64,000 nucleotides of DNA from Cephaloticoccus capnophilus (GCF_001580045.1 NZ_LSZP01000009.1:1-64000); one strand, 5' to 3'. Counted from the stretch's first letter, positions 33,219 through 43,080 are shown. Translations and numbers: made by a program. The notes: generated by a model not told the origin, from the letters alone.

Positions 33219-34220
33219 CTACCACCGAAGCAGGGCCGAACCGTAGGTCAAGCCCGCCCCAAAAGCGACGAGCAGCGTAACGTCGCCGGAGCGGATGCGC
33301 CCGCTGCGTCGCGCCTCGTCGATGGCGATAGGGATGGAGGCGGCGGAGGTGTTTCCGTAGCGGTCGACGTTTACGAAGAAGCGCTCGAGCGGGATTTGGA
33401 GGAGTTTGGCGACGGCTTCGATGATGCGGAGATTGGCCTGGTGCGGGATGATTAAGGAAATGTCGTCAGGCGTGAGGCCGTTTTTCGCCAAAATGTCGCG
33501 GGCACTTTCGGCCATTGCGCGGACGGCGAGCTTAAAGAGCTCTTTGCCCTTCATCTTGATGAAGTGATCTCCTGCGGCGATTGACTCGGCGGTGGGCGGG
33601 TGGGTGCTGCCGCCTTTGGGGATGTAGAGGAGGTCGAGGCTGTCGCCGTAGGCACCGAGTTTGATGTCGATCAGTCCGGCGGTGTCGTCGGGTTCGTCGC
33701 TCGCACCAAGGACGAAGGCGGCGGCGCCGTCGCCAAAGAGCACGCAGGTCGTGCGGTCGCTCCAATCAATGATGGTGGAGAGTTTTTCGGAGCCGATGAG
33801 CAGTGCGCGTTTATAGCGGCCGGACTGGAGCATGGCGGCCGCCGTATCGAGCCCGTAGACAAAGCCCGAGCAGGCCGCGCTGATGTCAAAGCACGCGGTG
33901 GTGGGCGAGAGCCCGAGCTTGTGCTGCACGCTGCACGCGGAGGCGGGCATGCTGAGGTCGGGGGTGATGGTCGCGAGGATAAGCAGATCAATCTCGCTGG
34001 GGGCGACTCCCGCGTCGGCGAGTGCCGCGCGCGCCGCGGCTGCGGCCATGTCGGAGGTGCCTTCCTCGGGGCCTGCGACGCGTCGCTCGCGAATGCCGCT
34101 GCGGGTAACTATCCACTCATCGCTGGTTTCGATTTTGGCGGAGAGTTCGGCGTTGGTAAGCACGCGGCTGGGCGCATGTGCGCCGGTGCCGAAGATGCGG
34201 ATAGTGGGGGGCTTAGCCAT
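33219..34220 (-). CDS. fabH: Beta-ketoacyl-ACP synthase III
   Basis: Starts fatty-acid synthesis by condensing an acyl-CoA with malonyl-ACP. A 333-residue thiolase-fold enzyme with the triad visible: Cys117 in DISAACSGF, His in IPHQANLR and Asn in YGNTSAASIP. The N-terminus IFGTGAHAPSRVLTN and SDEWIVTRSGIRERR are typical. The ATG at 34220 is chosen over an upstream frame extension full of Pro/Arg. It follows plsX on the same strand, the common plsX-fabH order. Confidence 0.94.
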   Translation of the reverse strand: MAKPPTIRIFGTGAHAPSRVLTNAELSAKIETSDEWIVTRSGIRERRVAGPEEGTSDMAAAAARAALADAGVAPSEIDLLILATITPDLSMPASACSVQHKLGLSPTTACFDISAACSGFVYGLDTAAAMLQSGRYKRALLIGSEKLSTIIDWSDRTTCVLFGDGAAAFVLGASDEPDDTAGLIDIKLGAYGDSLDLLYIPKGGSTHPPTAESIAAGDHFIKMKGKELFKLAVRAMAESARDILAKNGLTPDDISLIIPHQANLRIIEAVAKLLQIPLERFFVNVDRYGNTSAASIPIAIDEARRSGRIRSGDVTLLVAFGAGLTYGSALLRW

Positions 34221-34293
34221 AGAAAGAGGAGGGTACTTGGGCGGTGTCGCTGCGCTTCTGTGTGTGGGCTCGTGTGCGCCGCCGCGCCGAGAG

Positions 34294-35424
34294 TTAGTTT
34301 TGTGGTGAAGGTGGGGGCGAGGAGGCGATCTCCGCGCGGGCTTGGGCGGATGAGGAGAGCAGCGGGGCGGCACGGCGCACATCGGCTTCGATGTGTTGGT
34401 TCATCTCCGCAGTGATGATTTCGCCTGCCGCGCAAATCGCCGCGCAGATGGCGGTGCGCTTACTGGAGCCGTGCGCTTTTAGGATATTGCCGCGCAACCC
34501 GAGGAGGGGGGCGCCGCTGTGGCTATCGGGATCGATGCGAGACTTGAGCGCGCTGAAGGCGCCCTTGGCCATCAACGCACCGGCCATGCGCAGCGGGTTG
34601 GCGCGAAGCTCGGTTTTGATGATGGAGGAGAAAAACTTAACGAGCGACTCCCAGCTTTTGAGCATGATGTTGCCCACGAAGCCGTCACAAACGACGACGT
34701 CCACGCCTCCGCCTCCAGCCTCAGCGAAGACTTGGAAGCCCTCGATTTGGCCCGAGTAGTTGAGGATGCCCGCATCGTGCGCACTGCGGAGCAGGGCATG
34801 CGCCTCGGCGGTGAGTGCGTTGCCCTTACCTTCTTCGGTGCCGATACTCATGAGCCCGACGCGAGGCGCAGTCGTGGCTTTCGTGTGTAATCGCACCCGG
34901 CAATAATGGCTGCCGAGTATGGCGTTGTGCAAAAGGTGCTCGGGGCGGGCGTCGGGGTTGGCCCCAGCGTCGATTAGCACGAAGTGGCCGCCTGCACGTG
35001 GGACGACGGCAGCGAGTGCCGGACGGGCGACCCCCTGCATGGTGCGCAGTCGCAGCGTGCCTCCGGCCATCAGTGCGCCCGTGTTACCGCAACTGACGAC
35101 GACGCTCGCGGAGCCGTCTTTCACGAGCTCAATCGCCCGGAGCATTGAGGAGTTTTTTTTGCGGCGCAGCGCGAGCACGGGCTTGTCATCCATCGTGATG
35201 ACTTCGGGCGCGTGCAGGAGGGCGAGGCGCTCGCTGTCGCCGACGCGGAGTCCGGCACGGTCGAGCAGTGGCACGAGCTGGGCTTCGTCGCCGACTAGCG
35301 TGATCGGGTTGAGCGCAGGCTGCTGGGCGAGCGCGAGCTTCACGGCCTCGACGACCTCGGCTGGGCCGAGATCACCGCCCATGGCATCGACGGCGATGCG
35401 CTGGGTGTCGCGAGGCTGGGGCAT
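34294..35424 (-). CDS. plsX: Phosphate acyltransferase PlsX
   Basis: Makes acyl-phosphate from acyl-ACP for phospholipid synthesis. A 376-residue protein beginning RIAVDAMGGDLGP, with KKNSSMLRAIELVKDG, VSCGNTGALMAGG, LIDAGANPDARPEHL and VCDGFVGNIMLKS. An in-frame TTG at 35463 is possible; the ATG at 35424 fits the family N-terminus. Lies between rpmF and fabH. Confidence 0.94.
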   Translation of the reverse strand: MPQPRDTQRIAVDAMGGDLGPAEVVEAVKLALAQQPALNPITLVGDEAQLVPLLDRAGLRVGDSERLALLHAPEVITMDDKPVLALRRKKNSSMLRAIELVKDGSASVVVSCGNTGALMAGGTLRLRTMQGVARPALAAVVPRAGGHFVLIDAGANPDARPEHLLHNAILGSHYCRVRLHTKATTAPRVGLMSIGTEEGKGNALTAEAHALLRSAHDAGILNYSGQIEGFQVFAEAGGGGVDVVVCDGFVGNIMLKSWESLVKFFSSIIKTELRANPLRMAGALMAKGAFSALKSRIDPDSHSGAPLLGLRGNILKAHGSSKRTAICAAICAAGEIITAEMNQHIEADVRRAAPLLSSSAQARAEIASSPPPSPQN

Positions 35425-35486
35425 CTGTGTCGCGATGCTGGCGTTTTTAGAGGGGAAGGGCAAATCGGCGCGCGTGCGACGCGCGA

Positions 35487-35666
35487 TTAGACCTCCACGT
35501 TGAGCACTTGGCGTCCGCGATACATGCCCGTCTTCGGGTTCACATGGTGCGGGCGAAAGAGGCTTCCATCGGTCGGATCTTTGGCAAATTCAGGCGCTTG
35601 GAAGGCGTTGGCTGCGCGGCGGTTAGCACTGCGGCGCTTGGATTGCTTACGTTTGGGTTGAGCCAT
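35487..35666 (-). CDS. rpmF: 50S ribosomal protein bL32
   Basis: A 59-residue basic protein: MAQPKRKQSKRRSANRRA, then RPHHVNPKTGMYRGRQVL. It is of the zinc-free type, lacking the four Cys of some bL32. It heads the rpmF-plsX-fabH group, a conserved arrangement. Confidence 0.95.
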   Translation of the reverse strand: MAQPKRKQSKRRSANRRAANAFQAPEFAKDPTDGSLFRPHHVNPKTGMYRGRQVLNVEV

Positions 35667-35771
35667 GATTGCGTGATGTTGAAGGAGAGTATTGCGCCGG
35701 TTAAGACGGCCCGTTTCGGGCGTAAAAAGGGGCGGAGTTAAGAGGGCGGGCAGAGGCTGCGTCAAGCGCAC

Positions 35772-36869
35772 TTATAGGTAAACCACAACGGCGACTGCCG
35801 CAGCCAGCACGAGCCGGTAGAGTGCGAAGGGGGCAAGCCCACTGCGTGTGAGGATTTTTATTAAGAACTTAACTGCCAGTGCAGCCGAGATTGCTGCGAC
35901 AGCCATCCCGAGCAACACGCTCGGTGCGCCAAAAACAGCGATCATCTCGGGCCCGCTGCGCCAGCCTTTGAGGATGGCTGCGCCTGCCAACACGGGCAGC
36001 CCGACGAGGAAGCTAAACTCGGCGGCGCGTGCGGGGCTGAGCCCTGCCCAGTAACCGCCGACAATTGTGAGCATCGAGCGGCTCGCCCCGGGCCAAAGCG
36101 CAAGGCACTGGATGAGGCCGACTTTTAGGGATTCAGTCGGCGTGAGTTGGGCGGGCTGTTTATCGGCGTCGGTCGGGTGCGCTGCGGACGGAGTCTTTTT
36201 TCGCCTCCACGCTTCAACCGCGAGCATGAGCACGGCTCCGCCGACGAGCCCGCCGATCACGGCAGCGACGGAGAAGAGGTAGGCTTCGATAAAGTCGCTG
36301 GCGAGCAGCCCGACGAGCGCGACTGGCACGAAGGCGAGCACGAGGTTTCGCAAGAGCAGCAGTCCCTCGCGGTCGCGGCCGAGGAGCCCGCGCAGCAGTT
36401 TTAGGCAGCTCGGCCAATACAGCGAGAGCACGGCCAAAATCGCGCCGACTTGGATGACCACCGTGTAAGTGTCGGCAGCGACTTTGATGGTGAGCGGTTC
36501 GCCTTCGGGTGCATCGGGGTTGGGGGGCTTGTGCCAGAGTGGGCTGCCCGCCGCGTCGCGCAGCGCTTCCTCGGAGTCTAGGGCGAGAAACTGGTTTGTG
36601 AGGATGAGGTGGCCGGTCGAGGAAACGGGCAGAAACTCAGTCACGCCCTCGACGAGCCCGAGGACGATGGCTTGACCGGGCGTGAGCGGGGCAAGCGGCG
36701 CGGCTACCTCGCTGTGCTCAGGCGTTTCCGCGCGGGCGTGAGCACGCGTTGTAAGAGTAAACAGGCACGCAAGCGCGAGCGTAGGGAAAGACAGGATAGG
36801 GAGGTTTCGACGCACAGAGTGGCGTTTGCTGCGGGGTTTTGAGGTAGAGCGCAAATTGATTTGCGGCAC
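35772..36869 (-). CDS. uppP: Undecaprenyl-diphosphate phosphatase (UppP/BacA)
   Basis: Recycles undecaprenyl pyrophosphate for peptidoglycan and glycan synthesis. Membrane protein with the two family motifs: GLVEGVTEFLPVSSTGHLI (catalytic Glu) and WPGASRSMLTIVGGY (catalytic Arg/Ser). At 365 residues it is longer than the usual 270. It has an extra N-terminal signal-like segment (LPILSFPTLALACLFTLTTR) and two hydrophilic loops (about 90-125 and 240-260). GTG start at 36869, facing trpD head to head with about 30 bases between. Confidence 0.92.
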   Translation of the reverse strand: MPQINLRSTSKPRSKRHSVRRNLPILSFPTLALACLFTLTTRAHARAETPEHSEVAAPLAPLTPGQAIVLGLVEGVTEFLPVSSTGHLILTNQFLALDSEEALRDAAGSPLWHKPPNPDAPEGEPLTIKVAADTYTVVIQVGAILAVLSLYWPSCLKLLRGLLGRDREGLLLLRNLVLAFVPVALVGLLASDFIEAYLFSVAAVIGGLVGGAVLMLAVEAWRRKKTPSAAHPTDADKQPAQLTPTESLKVGLIQCLALWPGASRSMLTIVGGYWAGLSPARAAEFSFLVGLPVLAGAAILKGWRSGPEMIAVFGAPSVLLGMAVAAISAALAVKFLIKILTRSGLAPFALYRLVLAAAVAVVVYL

Positions 36870-36899
36870 TGCGACAGGCTTGGCTGCCTAGATGCCGAT

Positions 36900-37949
36900 A
36901 TGCCGATTTTACATGAATTGACTACGCAGCTCTTGGGGGGGCGGGAGCTGTCGTCAGAGCAGGTCGAGGCAGCGGCAGCGGCGCTCGAAGCGCCCGAAGT
37001 GTCGGGCTCGATGAAGGCGGATTTTTTGCGTGCCTTGGCCGATAAAGGCGAGAGTGCCGAGGAGATTGCGGCGTTTGCGCAGGCCTTTCGCCGCCGCGCG
37101 ATTGATCCCAATATGTCCGACTGGTCGGAGCGGGCGATCGATATCGTCGGGACAGGCGGCGACCATTCGGGCGGGTTTAATGTATCGAGCTTGGTCGTCC
37201 TGACGCTCGCCGCGGCGGGTGTTCCGGCGATGAAGCATGGCAACCGCGGCATCACCTCGAAGTGCGGTAGCGCGGATATTCTCGCTGCGCTGGGCGTCGA
37301 TTTGTTCGCGCCGCCCGCTGTGCTGCGAAAGGCGATGGAGCAACTCGGCTTTGTGTTCTTTTTTGCGCCCAACTTTCACCCGTCCTTCAAGCATATCGCG
37401 CCGGTGCGCAAGGTGCTCGCAACACAGGGCAAGCGCACGATCTTCAATATCCTCGGGCCGCTCATCAATCCGGGCCGTCCCGCGCATGTGTTGCTCGGCA
37501 GCTTTTCCCCCGATTGGGTGCCGCGCCTCGCCGCCGCGTTGGCCGCTCTGGAGCCGCAAGCCGGGCTCGTCGTTCACGGCGAAATTGCGGCAGGTAAGGG
37601 TATCGACGAAATCACTACCGCGACGCGGAACCGCGTCCTTGGTGTGGGCCGCGCCGCTCAGGTCGATGGGACTTGGGAGGCCGAGCACTATGGGCTCCAA
37701 GCCGCTTCGTTTTCCGAACTTCAGGGCGGCGACCTTCCGCAAAACCTCGCCCTCGTGGACGCGCTCTTGGCAGGTAAAGGCCCGCGAGGGCTCGAAGATA
37801 CGATCGTGCTCAATACGGCGATCGCGCTCTGGCTCGTTGGCAAAGTCGACAAAATCGAGGACGGCCTAGCCCCGGCGCGCGAGCTGCTCGTCGGCGGCGC
37901 TGTGCGCCGCAAAATTGAGGACACCCGTCAATTTTACCGCAACGCATGA
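36900..37949 (+). CDS. trpD: Anthranilate phosphoribosyltransferase
   Basis: Second step of tryptophan synthesis, joining anthranilate and PRPP. The 349-residue protein has DIVGTGGDHSGGFNVSS (PRPP site), AMKHGNRGITSKCGSADILAA, LGPLINP and EITTATRN. Family length and motifs are complete. Its stop overlaps the glmM start as ATGA, so a biosynthetic gene is translationally coupled to a cell-wall gene. trpE is about 13 kb away on the other strand. Confidence 0.94.
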   Translation: MPILHELTTQLLGGRELSSEQVEAAAAALEAPEVSGSMKADFLRALADKGESAEEIAAFAQAFRRRAIDPNMSDWSERAIDIVGTGGDHSGGFNVSSLVVLTLAAAGVPAMKHGNRGITSKCGSADILAALGVDLFAPPAVLRKAMEQLGFVFFFAPNFHPSFKHIAPVRKVLATQGKRTIFNILGPLINPGRPAHVLLGSFSPDWVPRLAAALAALEPQAGLVVHGEIAAGKGIDEITTATRNRVLGVGRAAQVDGTWEAEHYGLQAASFSELQGGDLPQNLALVDALLAGKGPRGLEDTIVLNTAIALWLVGKVDKIEDGLAPARELLVGGAVRRKIEDTRQFYRNA

Positions 37950-39442
37950 GCCGCCTCTATTTTGGCACTGACGGCGTGCGCGGGCCGGTGGGCGGCGCAC
38001 TCGTAAATCCTTCTTTTTTTGCTCGATTGAGCGTAGCAGCGTGCGAGTGGGCGAAGCGGACGAAGTGCGCCGCGCAGCGAGAGCCGGCGAGCCCGCGCCA
38101 CGATGCGAGCGCCGCCGAGGAAAGCCGTTTCCCGCTGCGTGTGCTGATTGGCCGGGACACTCGGGCGAGTGGGCTGGAGCTAGAGCAGGGCGTGGTCGCG
38201 GGTATTCTGGCCGCAGGCGGCGATCCGGTTTTGTTGGGCGTGCTGCCCACGCCTGCTGTTGCGCGTGCGGTCAAGACGAGCGGCGCGGCCCTCGGCGTTG
38301 TCATTACCGCCTCGCACAATCCTGCGAGCGACAACGGCATAAAGTTTTTCACGGCTTTAGGGACGAAGCTCACCGACGCCGACGAGGCGGAGATTGAAGC
38401 CCTACTGCCTGAATCGGTTCCGATGCCCGAGCCGGTCGAAGTGGCCGAAGTGGCGACCGATACGAGCGCGCTCGAGGGCTACGTCACAGGGCATACCGCA
38501 CTTCTGCCGCCGCAGTCCTTGGCGGGCTGGCGAATCGCGGTCGATACGGCCAACGGCGCGACGGTCGGCGCGACGCCCGCTGTCTTGCGTGCGCTCGGCG
38601 CAGAGGTCGTGGGGCTCGGTGACGCACCGGACGGACACAACATTAACGCGGGGCTCGGCAGTGAGCACCCCGAGCAACTCGCCGCGCTGGTGTGCGAGTC
38701 CGGGGCGAGGCTGGGCGTCGTTCACGATGGCGATGGCGATCGCTGCATTTTGGTCGATGAGTTTGGCGCGGTGCTCGATGGAGATGAGATTTTGACGCTT
38801 CTTGCGCTCGACGCGCTGCGGCGCAGCGCACTCGCGCAGCGCACGCTCGTTATCACCGTGCAGAGTAATCTGGGCGTCGATGTGGCGCTCGGCGCGGCGG
38901 GCGGGCGCGTGCTCCGCACCAATGTCGGCGACCGCTACGTCAGCGAATGTATGCGAGCCGAAGCGGCGATGCTCGGCGGCGAATCCAGCGGCCACATCAT
39001 CTGTGCGGATGTCTCGCCGACGGGCGATGGACTTGTGACCGCGCTGCGCGTAATCGATGTCATGCGTCGAACGGGGGAGCCGCTCTCCTCCCTGCGCAAA
39101 GCCCTCAAAAAATTCCCCCAAAAGACCTCTGCGCTTTCGGTTCGTGAACGGCGCGACTTGGCCGGATGCCCGCAACTCCAAGCTGCGATTCAAAAGTGGG
39201 AATCACGGTTTGGCCGCAACGGCGACGCGGCGGCTGGCCCGGTCTGCGATCGCGACAACGCGCCAAATAAAACCGCAGCGGACGGCTCTCGCGACTGTGG
39301 CCTGGCAGTGGGCCGCGTGATGGTGCGCTATTCGGGCACCGAGCTAAAACTGCGTTTCTTGGTCGAAGCCGCGGACGAAGCGACCGCCAGCGAAGCGCTC
39401 AGCGCACTCGAGGCGGCCGCCTCAGCGGATGGGCTTTTGTGA
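37946..39442 (+). CDS. glmM: Phosphoglucosamine mutase
   Basis: Converts glucosamine-6-phosphate to glucosamine-1-phosphate for UDP-GlcNAc. It has 498 residues; the usual length is about 445. Motifs: YFGTDGVRG, catalytic Ser loop VITASHNPASDNGIKFF, metal site HDGDGDRC, GGESSGHII and VRYSGTELKLR. Two inserts explain the length: 40-60 (KRTKCAAQREPASPRHD) and about 410-440. glmS for the preceding step is in the same window at 52651-54594. Confidence 0.93.
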   Translation: MSRLYFGTDGVRGPVGGALVNPSFFARLSVAACEWAKRTKCAAQREPASPRHDASAAEESRFPLRVLIGRDTRASGLELEQGVVAGILAAGGDPVLLGVLPTPAVARAVKTSGAALGVVITASHNPASDNGIKFFTALGTKLTDADEAEIEALLPESVPMPEPVEVAEVATDTSALEGYVTGHTALLPPQSLAGWRIAVDTANGATVGATPAVLRALGAEVVGLGDAPDGHNINAGLGSEHPEQLAALVCESGARLGVVHDGDGDRCILVDEFGAVLDGDEILTLLALDALRRSALAQRTLVITVQSNLGVDVALGAAGGRVLRTNVGDRYVSECMRAEAAMLGGESSGHIICADVSPTGDGLVTALRVIDVMRRTGEPLSSLRKALKKFPQKTSALSVRERRDLAGCPQLQAAIQKWESRFGRNGDAAAGPVCDRDNAPNKTAADGSRDCGLAVGRVMVRYSGTELKLRFLVEAADEATASEALSALEAAASADGLL

Positions 39443-39600
39443 GCGAGCTATGAGGCTCCTAGACGAATGTTTAAGCGGCCGACTTTAGCGGATTTTAGCG
39501 CGTGAGGTTCGAGCAAATTTCGGAACTGCACTCGGACTCTGCGTTGGGGGAGGACTAAGGCTTGCGGAGTTTTTCAGAGCTGGGCTAAGTGGGCGGTGCC

Positions 39601-40251
39601 ATGTCGGACGCTGCGCCCCACTTGCCTAGTTCGCTGGATGTGTTGAGTGCGGTCGAGCGGAGGCGTTTTGAAAAGGCACGCTGTGCCTTTGAGCAGGGAG
39701 ACTGGGCATATGCGTTGAGTGCGTGTGGGGTGCTGCTTACCGCGCATCCCGAGTGTTTGCCGGTGCGGCGGCTTCAACGGGCGGTGCTTTTGAAAAAGTT
39801 TCCTAGGCGCGCTGGCTTGCTAGGGAAGCTCTCCGCTGCGCTTACGCGGCGTTTACTTTGTTTTGGCAGAACCCGGGCGAAAAGGAGTGCTTCGGAACAA
39901 ATCGCCCACGCGGAAATGCGCTTAGGGAAAAATCCTTACGACACGGCAGCCCTCCGGCTTTTGGGGGAGGCGGCGAGTGAGCTCGGCTGGGTGGAGACGG
40001 CGGTCTTCGCCTACGAGGCGATTTGGGACTTGGAGCCCACTCGCCAGGCAAACTTGCTTGCGCTAGGCGAAGCTTTGCTCAGCGCCCAACGCGCCGCCGA
40101 TGCGCTCAAAATTGCTGACACCCTCCTTGCCGAAAATCCGGTGGATAGCGCAGCGCAGGCGCTCATGCGTAAGGCGTCTATCGCCCAAACGCTCGGCAAA
40201 GGAAACTGGGAGGAAGCGGGCGATTTTCGCGCAAAGCTCAAGGCGCAGTAG
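39601..40251 (+). CDS. TPR-repeat hypothetical protein
   Basis: A 216-residue soluble protein with TPR-like helix pairs: KARCAFEQGDWAYALSACGV early, and LLGEAASELGWVETAVFAYE and LLALGEALLSAQRAADALKI late. A basic linker (TRRLLCFGRTRAKRSAS) separates them. No signal peptide. Probably a protein-interaction module; partner unknown. It stands alone between glmM and the convergent EamA gene. Confidence 0.6.
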   Translation: MSDAAPHLPSSLDVLSAVERRRFEKARCAFEQGDWAYALSACGVLLTAHPECLPVRRLQRAVLLKKFPRRAGLLGKLSAALTRRLLCFGRTRAKRSASEQIAHAEMRLGKNPYDTAALRLLGEAASELGWVETAVFAYEAIWDLEPTRQANLLALGEALLSAQRAADALKIADTLLAENPVDSAAQALMRKASIAQTLGKGNWEEAGDFRAKLKAQ

Positions 40252-40265
40252 TCGTTGCGCGGCGG

Positions 40266-41144
40266 CTACGCTTTCTGGGTTTTCTCAAACCAGCCTTCGG
40301 CGAGAGCCACGGCCGCGAGCATCACTGCACCGCTTAGGAGTAGCCGTGTGAGGTCAGCGTCTTCGCCGAAGAAGACGAGCGAGACGAAGACGCCAATGGG
40401 GACTTTGGCGTTATTCATCACGGCGAGTGTGCCTGCGTTGACGCGACAGGCTCCGAGGTTCCACCAAAAGAATCCGACTCCGGAGGCGATGGTGCCTAGG
40501 TAGGCAATTATCCCCAGTTGCGCCGCGCTTGGGCGAAAGGCGAGCCAGTCTGTGGTCACGAGCGAAGCGGCGAGGGCCGCCCCGAGCGCGCCGAGGTAGA
40601 GGAGGCCGACGAGCGCGGCTTCGCTTAGCTGTGGCGCGCGGGCGCGTTCGCGCCGCCAAGCGAGTTGGCCGAGCGCAAAACACAGGTTGGAGACTTGCAT
40701 GAGCCCAAAGCCGAGCGCGATTCCTGAAAGCGCGAGCGAGTTCCAGAGCATCAGGGAGGCACCAATGAACGCGAGCAGCGCCGCGCCGAAGTGCCGCCAC
40801 GCCCAGCGTCGCTCAATTACTGCGTCGAGCAGCGCGACAAAAACGGGGGTAAATATCGTAAAGAGCACGACCTCGTGCGCCGCCAAAAATGCGAAGGCGC
40901 GCAGGTAGATGACATACATGAGGCCGAATTGCAGTGCGCCGATGGCCGCGAGTCGGCCGGCTTGCGCGAGCGAGATTTGGCGCAGTTTTAAAAAGGGCAG
41001 GAAAACGAGCGAGGCACAGAGTAGCCGCAGAACGACGACGGCGGTCGGGTCGAGCGCAGTGAGTTGGTCTTTGATGAGGCCGAACGAGAAGGCCCAAGCG
41101 AGAGAGGCGAGCAGGAGGTAAAGCATAGGGCGTGTCGCCTGCAT
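40266..41144 (-). CDS. EamA/DMT-superfamily transporter
   Basis: A 292-residue inner-membrane protein with ten hydrophobic segments arranged as two EamA repeats (LLLASLAWAFSFGLIKDQLT at the start; YLGTIASGVGFFWWNLGACR in the second). It probably exports a metabolite or amino acid; the substrate cannot be inferred. It converges with the TPR gene and stands alone. Confidence 0.85.
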   Translation of the reverse strand: MQATRPMLYLLLASLAWAFSFGLIKDQLTALDPTAVVVLRLLCASLVFLPFLKLRQISLAQAGRLAAIGALQFGLMYVIYLRAFAFLAAHEVVLFTIFTPVFVALLDAVIERRWAWRHFGAALLAFIGASLMLWNSLALSGIALGFGLMQVSNLCFALGQLAWRRERARAPQLSEAALVGLLYLGALGAALAASLVTTDWLAFRPSAAQLGIIAYLGTIASGVGFFWWNLGACRVNAGTLAVMNNAKVPIGVFVSLVFFGEDADLTRLLLSGAVMLAAVALAEGWFEKTQKA

Positions 41145-41285
41145 TGCGGATAAGAGGAGACGCAGCGCGAGCTTTTCTCCACCTGCACTACGTGTGGGGA
41201 GTCTGTGCCTCTTTTCATTTTGGCGGGCCGCTCGTTGGAGGCCCGTCTATTTGCCTCAGCGTCCACGCGCCCGCGTCGGTCGCCG

Positions 41286-42980
41286 TTATGCTCTAAACAA
41301 TGCGCCGAGGTTTTTCCCAAGTAAGCGCGTCATCCCGACAAGGGTCACGCCGAGGAAGGCCATCGCCCACACACCGAGTGCGCTGGCGATAAACTTGCCC
41401 TCACCAATGAGTTGGAAGAGCTCCATAATCGCTTTGGTGATCGGATAGTAGAGCTGTTTTTGGGCGAGAATGAGTGAGTCGGAGACCTCGAGCATCGCGA
41501 AGGAAAAGGCGAGTAGCCCACCGGCGATGAGGTTGGCCATGATGAGCGGAAGCGTGATTTTGACCGTGGCTTTGAGCGGTGGACTGCCGAGGCTTTGCGC
41601 AGCCTCTTCGAGCGTTTCGCTGGTTTGCTGAAAGCCCGCGACTGCCGAGCGCACGACATAGGGCAAGCGGCGCACCGAGTAGGCGATGACGAGCAGCACG
41701 GTCGGGTTTTCCACGGGATTGAGAAACGCAAACGCCTTTCCCTCCTGCGACATCGCGAGGTAGCCAAAGGCGAGCACGAGCCCGGGCACTGCGAGCGGCA
41801 TCATTGCCAAAAAATCGAGGATTTGGCGGCCCGCGAGTCGGCTGCGCACGACCACGTAGGCGATGGCGACTCCGAGCACGATATCAATGGCGGTCGAGAG
41901 GCTGGCAAATTTTAGGCTGTTGGCGATTGCGGGGACGGTGAGTTCGTGGCCGAGCGCGAGCGCGAAGTTCTCTAGCGTAAAGTGCTGCGGCAGCACGGTG
42001 GCATACCAGTCGGGCGAGAACGCGACGAGCACGACGCCGAGGTGCGGCAGGATGGCGACGAAGGTCACCGCGGCGAAAAGCAGCGTGCAGGCCGTGCGGG
42101 GCAGGGGCCGCAGCGTGCGTGGAGCGCTGAGCGTCGTCGCCTTCGGGCTTGCGGCGTGCGCGGCGCGGCCAAAAAGCCCTTTGCCCAAGCCATAGAGCGC
42201 GACCGAGCTGCCAAGCATCACCGCGACTAGCGCGTAGGGAAAGGGATTCCCGCCGATGTCGCGCAGTCCGTAGTAGATCTGGACAGGAGTCACCCGTGCG
42301 TAGTCGAAAACGAGCGGCGTTCCTAGCTCGGTAAAGGCCCAGATAAACACAATCGTGCCGCCCGCAAAGAGCCCCGGTCTGATGAGCGGCAGCGTGATTT
42401 TAAAGACGCGTCGTAAACCCGTGCAGCCGAGATTTTCGGCGGCCTCCTCCATCGCGGGATCGATGTTGGCGAGCGCGGCAGTCGCGTTGAGGTACACGAT
42501 CGGGTAGAGCGAGAGGGCTTCGATGAGCGCAATCCCCCAGAATCGGTTGAGCGCGAACCAGTCGAAGGCCCAGCCTTCGGGGCGCAGTCCGAGCGCGATG
42601 ATGAGCGCATTGACCGCGCCGTATTGGCCGAAAATCTGCTTGATCCCAATCGCACCGACGAAGGGCGGGAGAATCATCGGCACGAGGATGAGCGAGGAGA
42701 ATAGTCCCTTTGCCGGAAACAAGAAGCGGTCGGAAATAAAGGCGAGCGGCAGCGCGATTAGCAGCGAGAGCGAAGTCGCCGCACAGGCGAGGAGGAAGGA
42801 GTTACGCAGCCCGCCTAAGTAGAGCGGATCGCTTAGCAGCACTGCAAAATACTCGGTCGTGAAGCGGCCATCTGCATCGAAAAAGCCGCCCTTTAGAATC
42901 TGCAAAATCGGCCAAAGAAAAAACGCGGTGAAGAACAGCAATGTCAGGGCAAACACGAGCCGGGCCGCAGTTTTGGACAT
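41286..42980 (-). CDS. Iron(III)-type ABC transporter permease, two fused permease domains
   Basis: A 564-residue membrane protein with twelve helices and two copies of the EAA permease loop (MEEAAENLGCTGLRRVFKITLPLI and LEEAAQSLGSPPLKATVKIT regions). This is the FbpB/AfuB arrangement for ferric iron, also seen for aminoethylphosphonate and thiamine importers. No binding protein or ATPase is adjacent, so the substrate is uncertain and partners must be elsewhere. Confidence 0.87.
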   Translation of the reverse strand: MSKTAARLVFALTLLFFTAFFLWPILQILKGGFFDADGRFTTEYFAVLLSDPLYLGGLRNSFLLACAATSLSLLIALPLAFISDRFLFPAKGLFSSLILVPMILPPFVGAIGIKQIFGQYGAVNALIIALGLRPEGWAFDWFALNRFWGIALIEALSLYPIVYLNATAALANIDPAMEEAAENLGCTGLRRVFKITLPLIRPGLFAGGTIVFIWAFTELGTPLVFDYARVTPVQIYYGLRDIGGNPFPYALVAVMLGSSVALYGLGKGLFGRAAHAASPKATTLSAPRTLRPLPRTACTLLFAAVTFVAILPHLGVVLVAFSPDWYATVLPQHFTLENFALALGHELTVPAIANSLKFASLSTAIDIVLGVAIAYVVVRSRLAGRQILDFLAMMPLAVPGLVLAFGYLAMSQEGKAFAFLNPVENPTVLLVIAYSVRRLPYVVRSAVAGFQQTSETLEEAAQSLGSPPLKATVKITLPLIMANLIAGGLLAFSFAMLEVSDSLILAQKQLYYPITKAIMELFQLIGEGKFIASALGVWAMAFLGVTLVGMTRLLGKNLGALFRA

Positions 42981-43080
42981 GGGTGCGGAGTCTGGGACGC
43001 GCCCGAGTCGGGCTCAAGTCGCTTATCAGTCGTTTGCGGCGGCGAGTTTCGCGAAGACGTCGAACTCAACAAGTTCGGCT

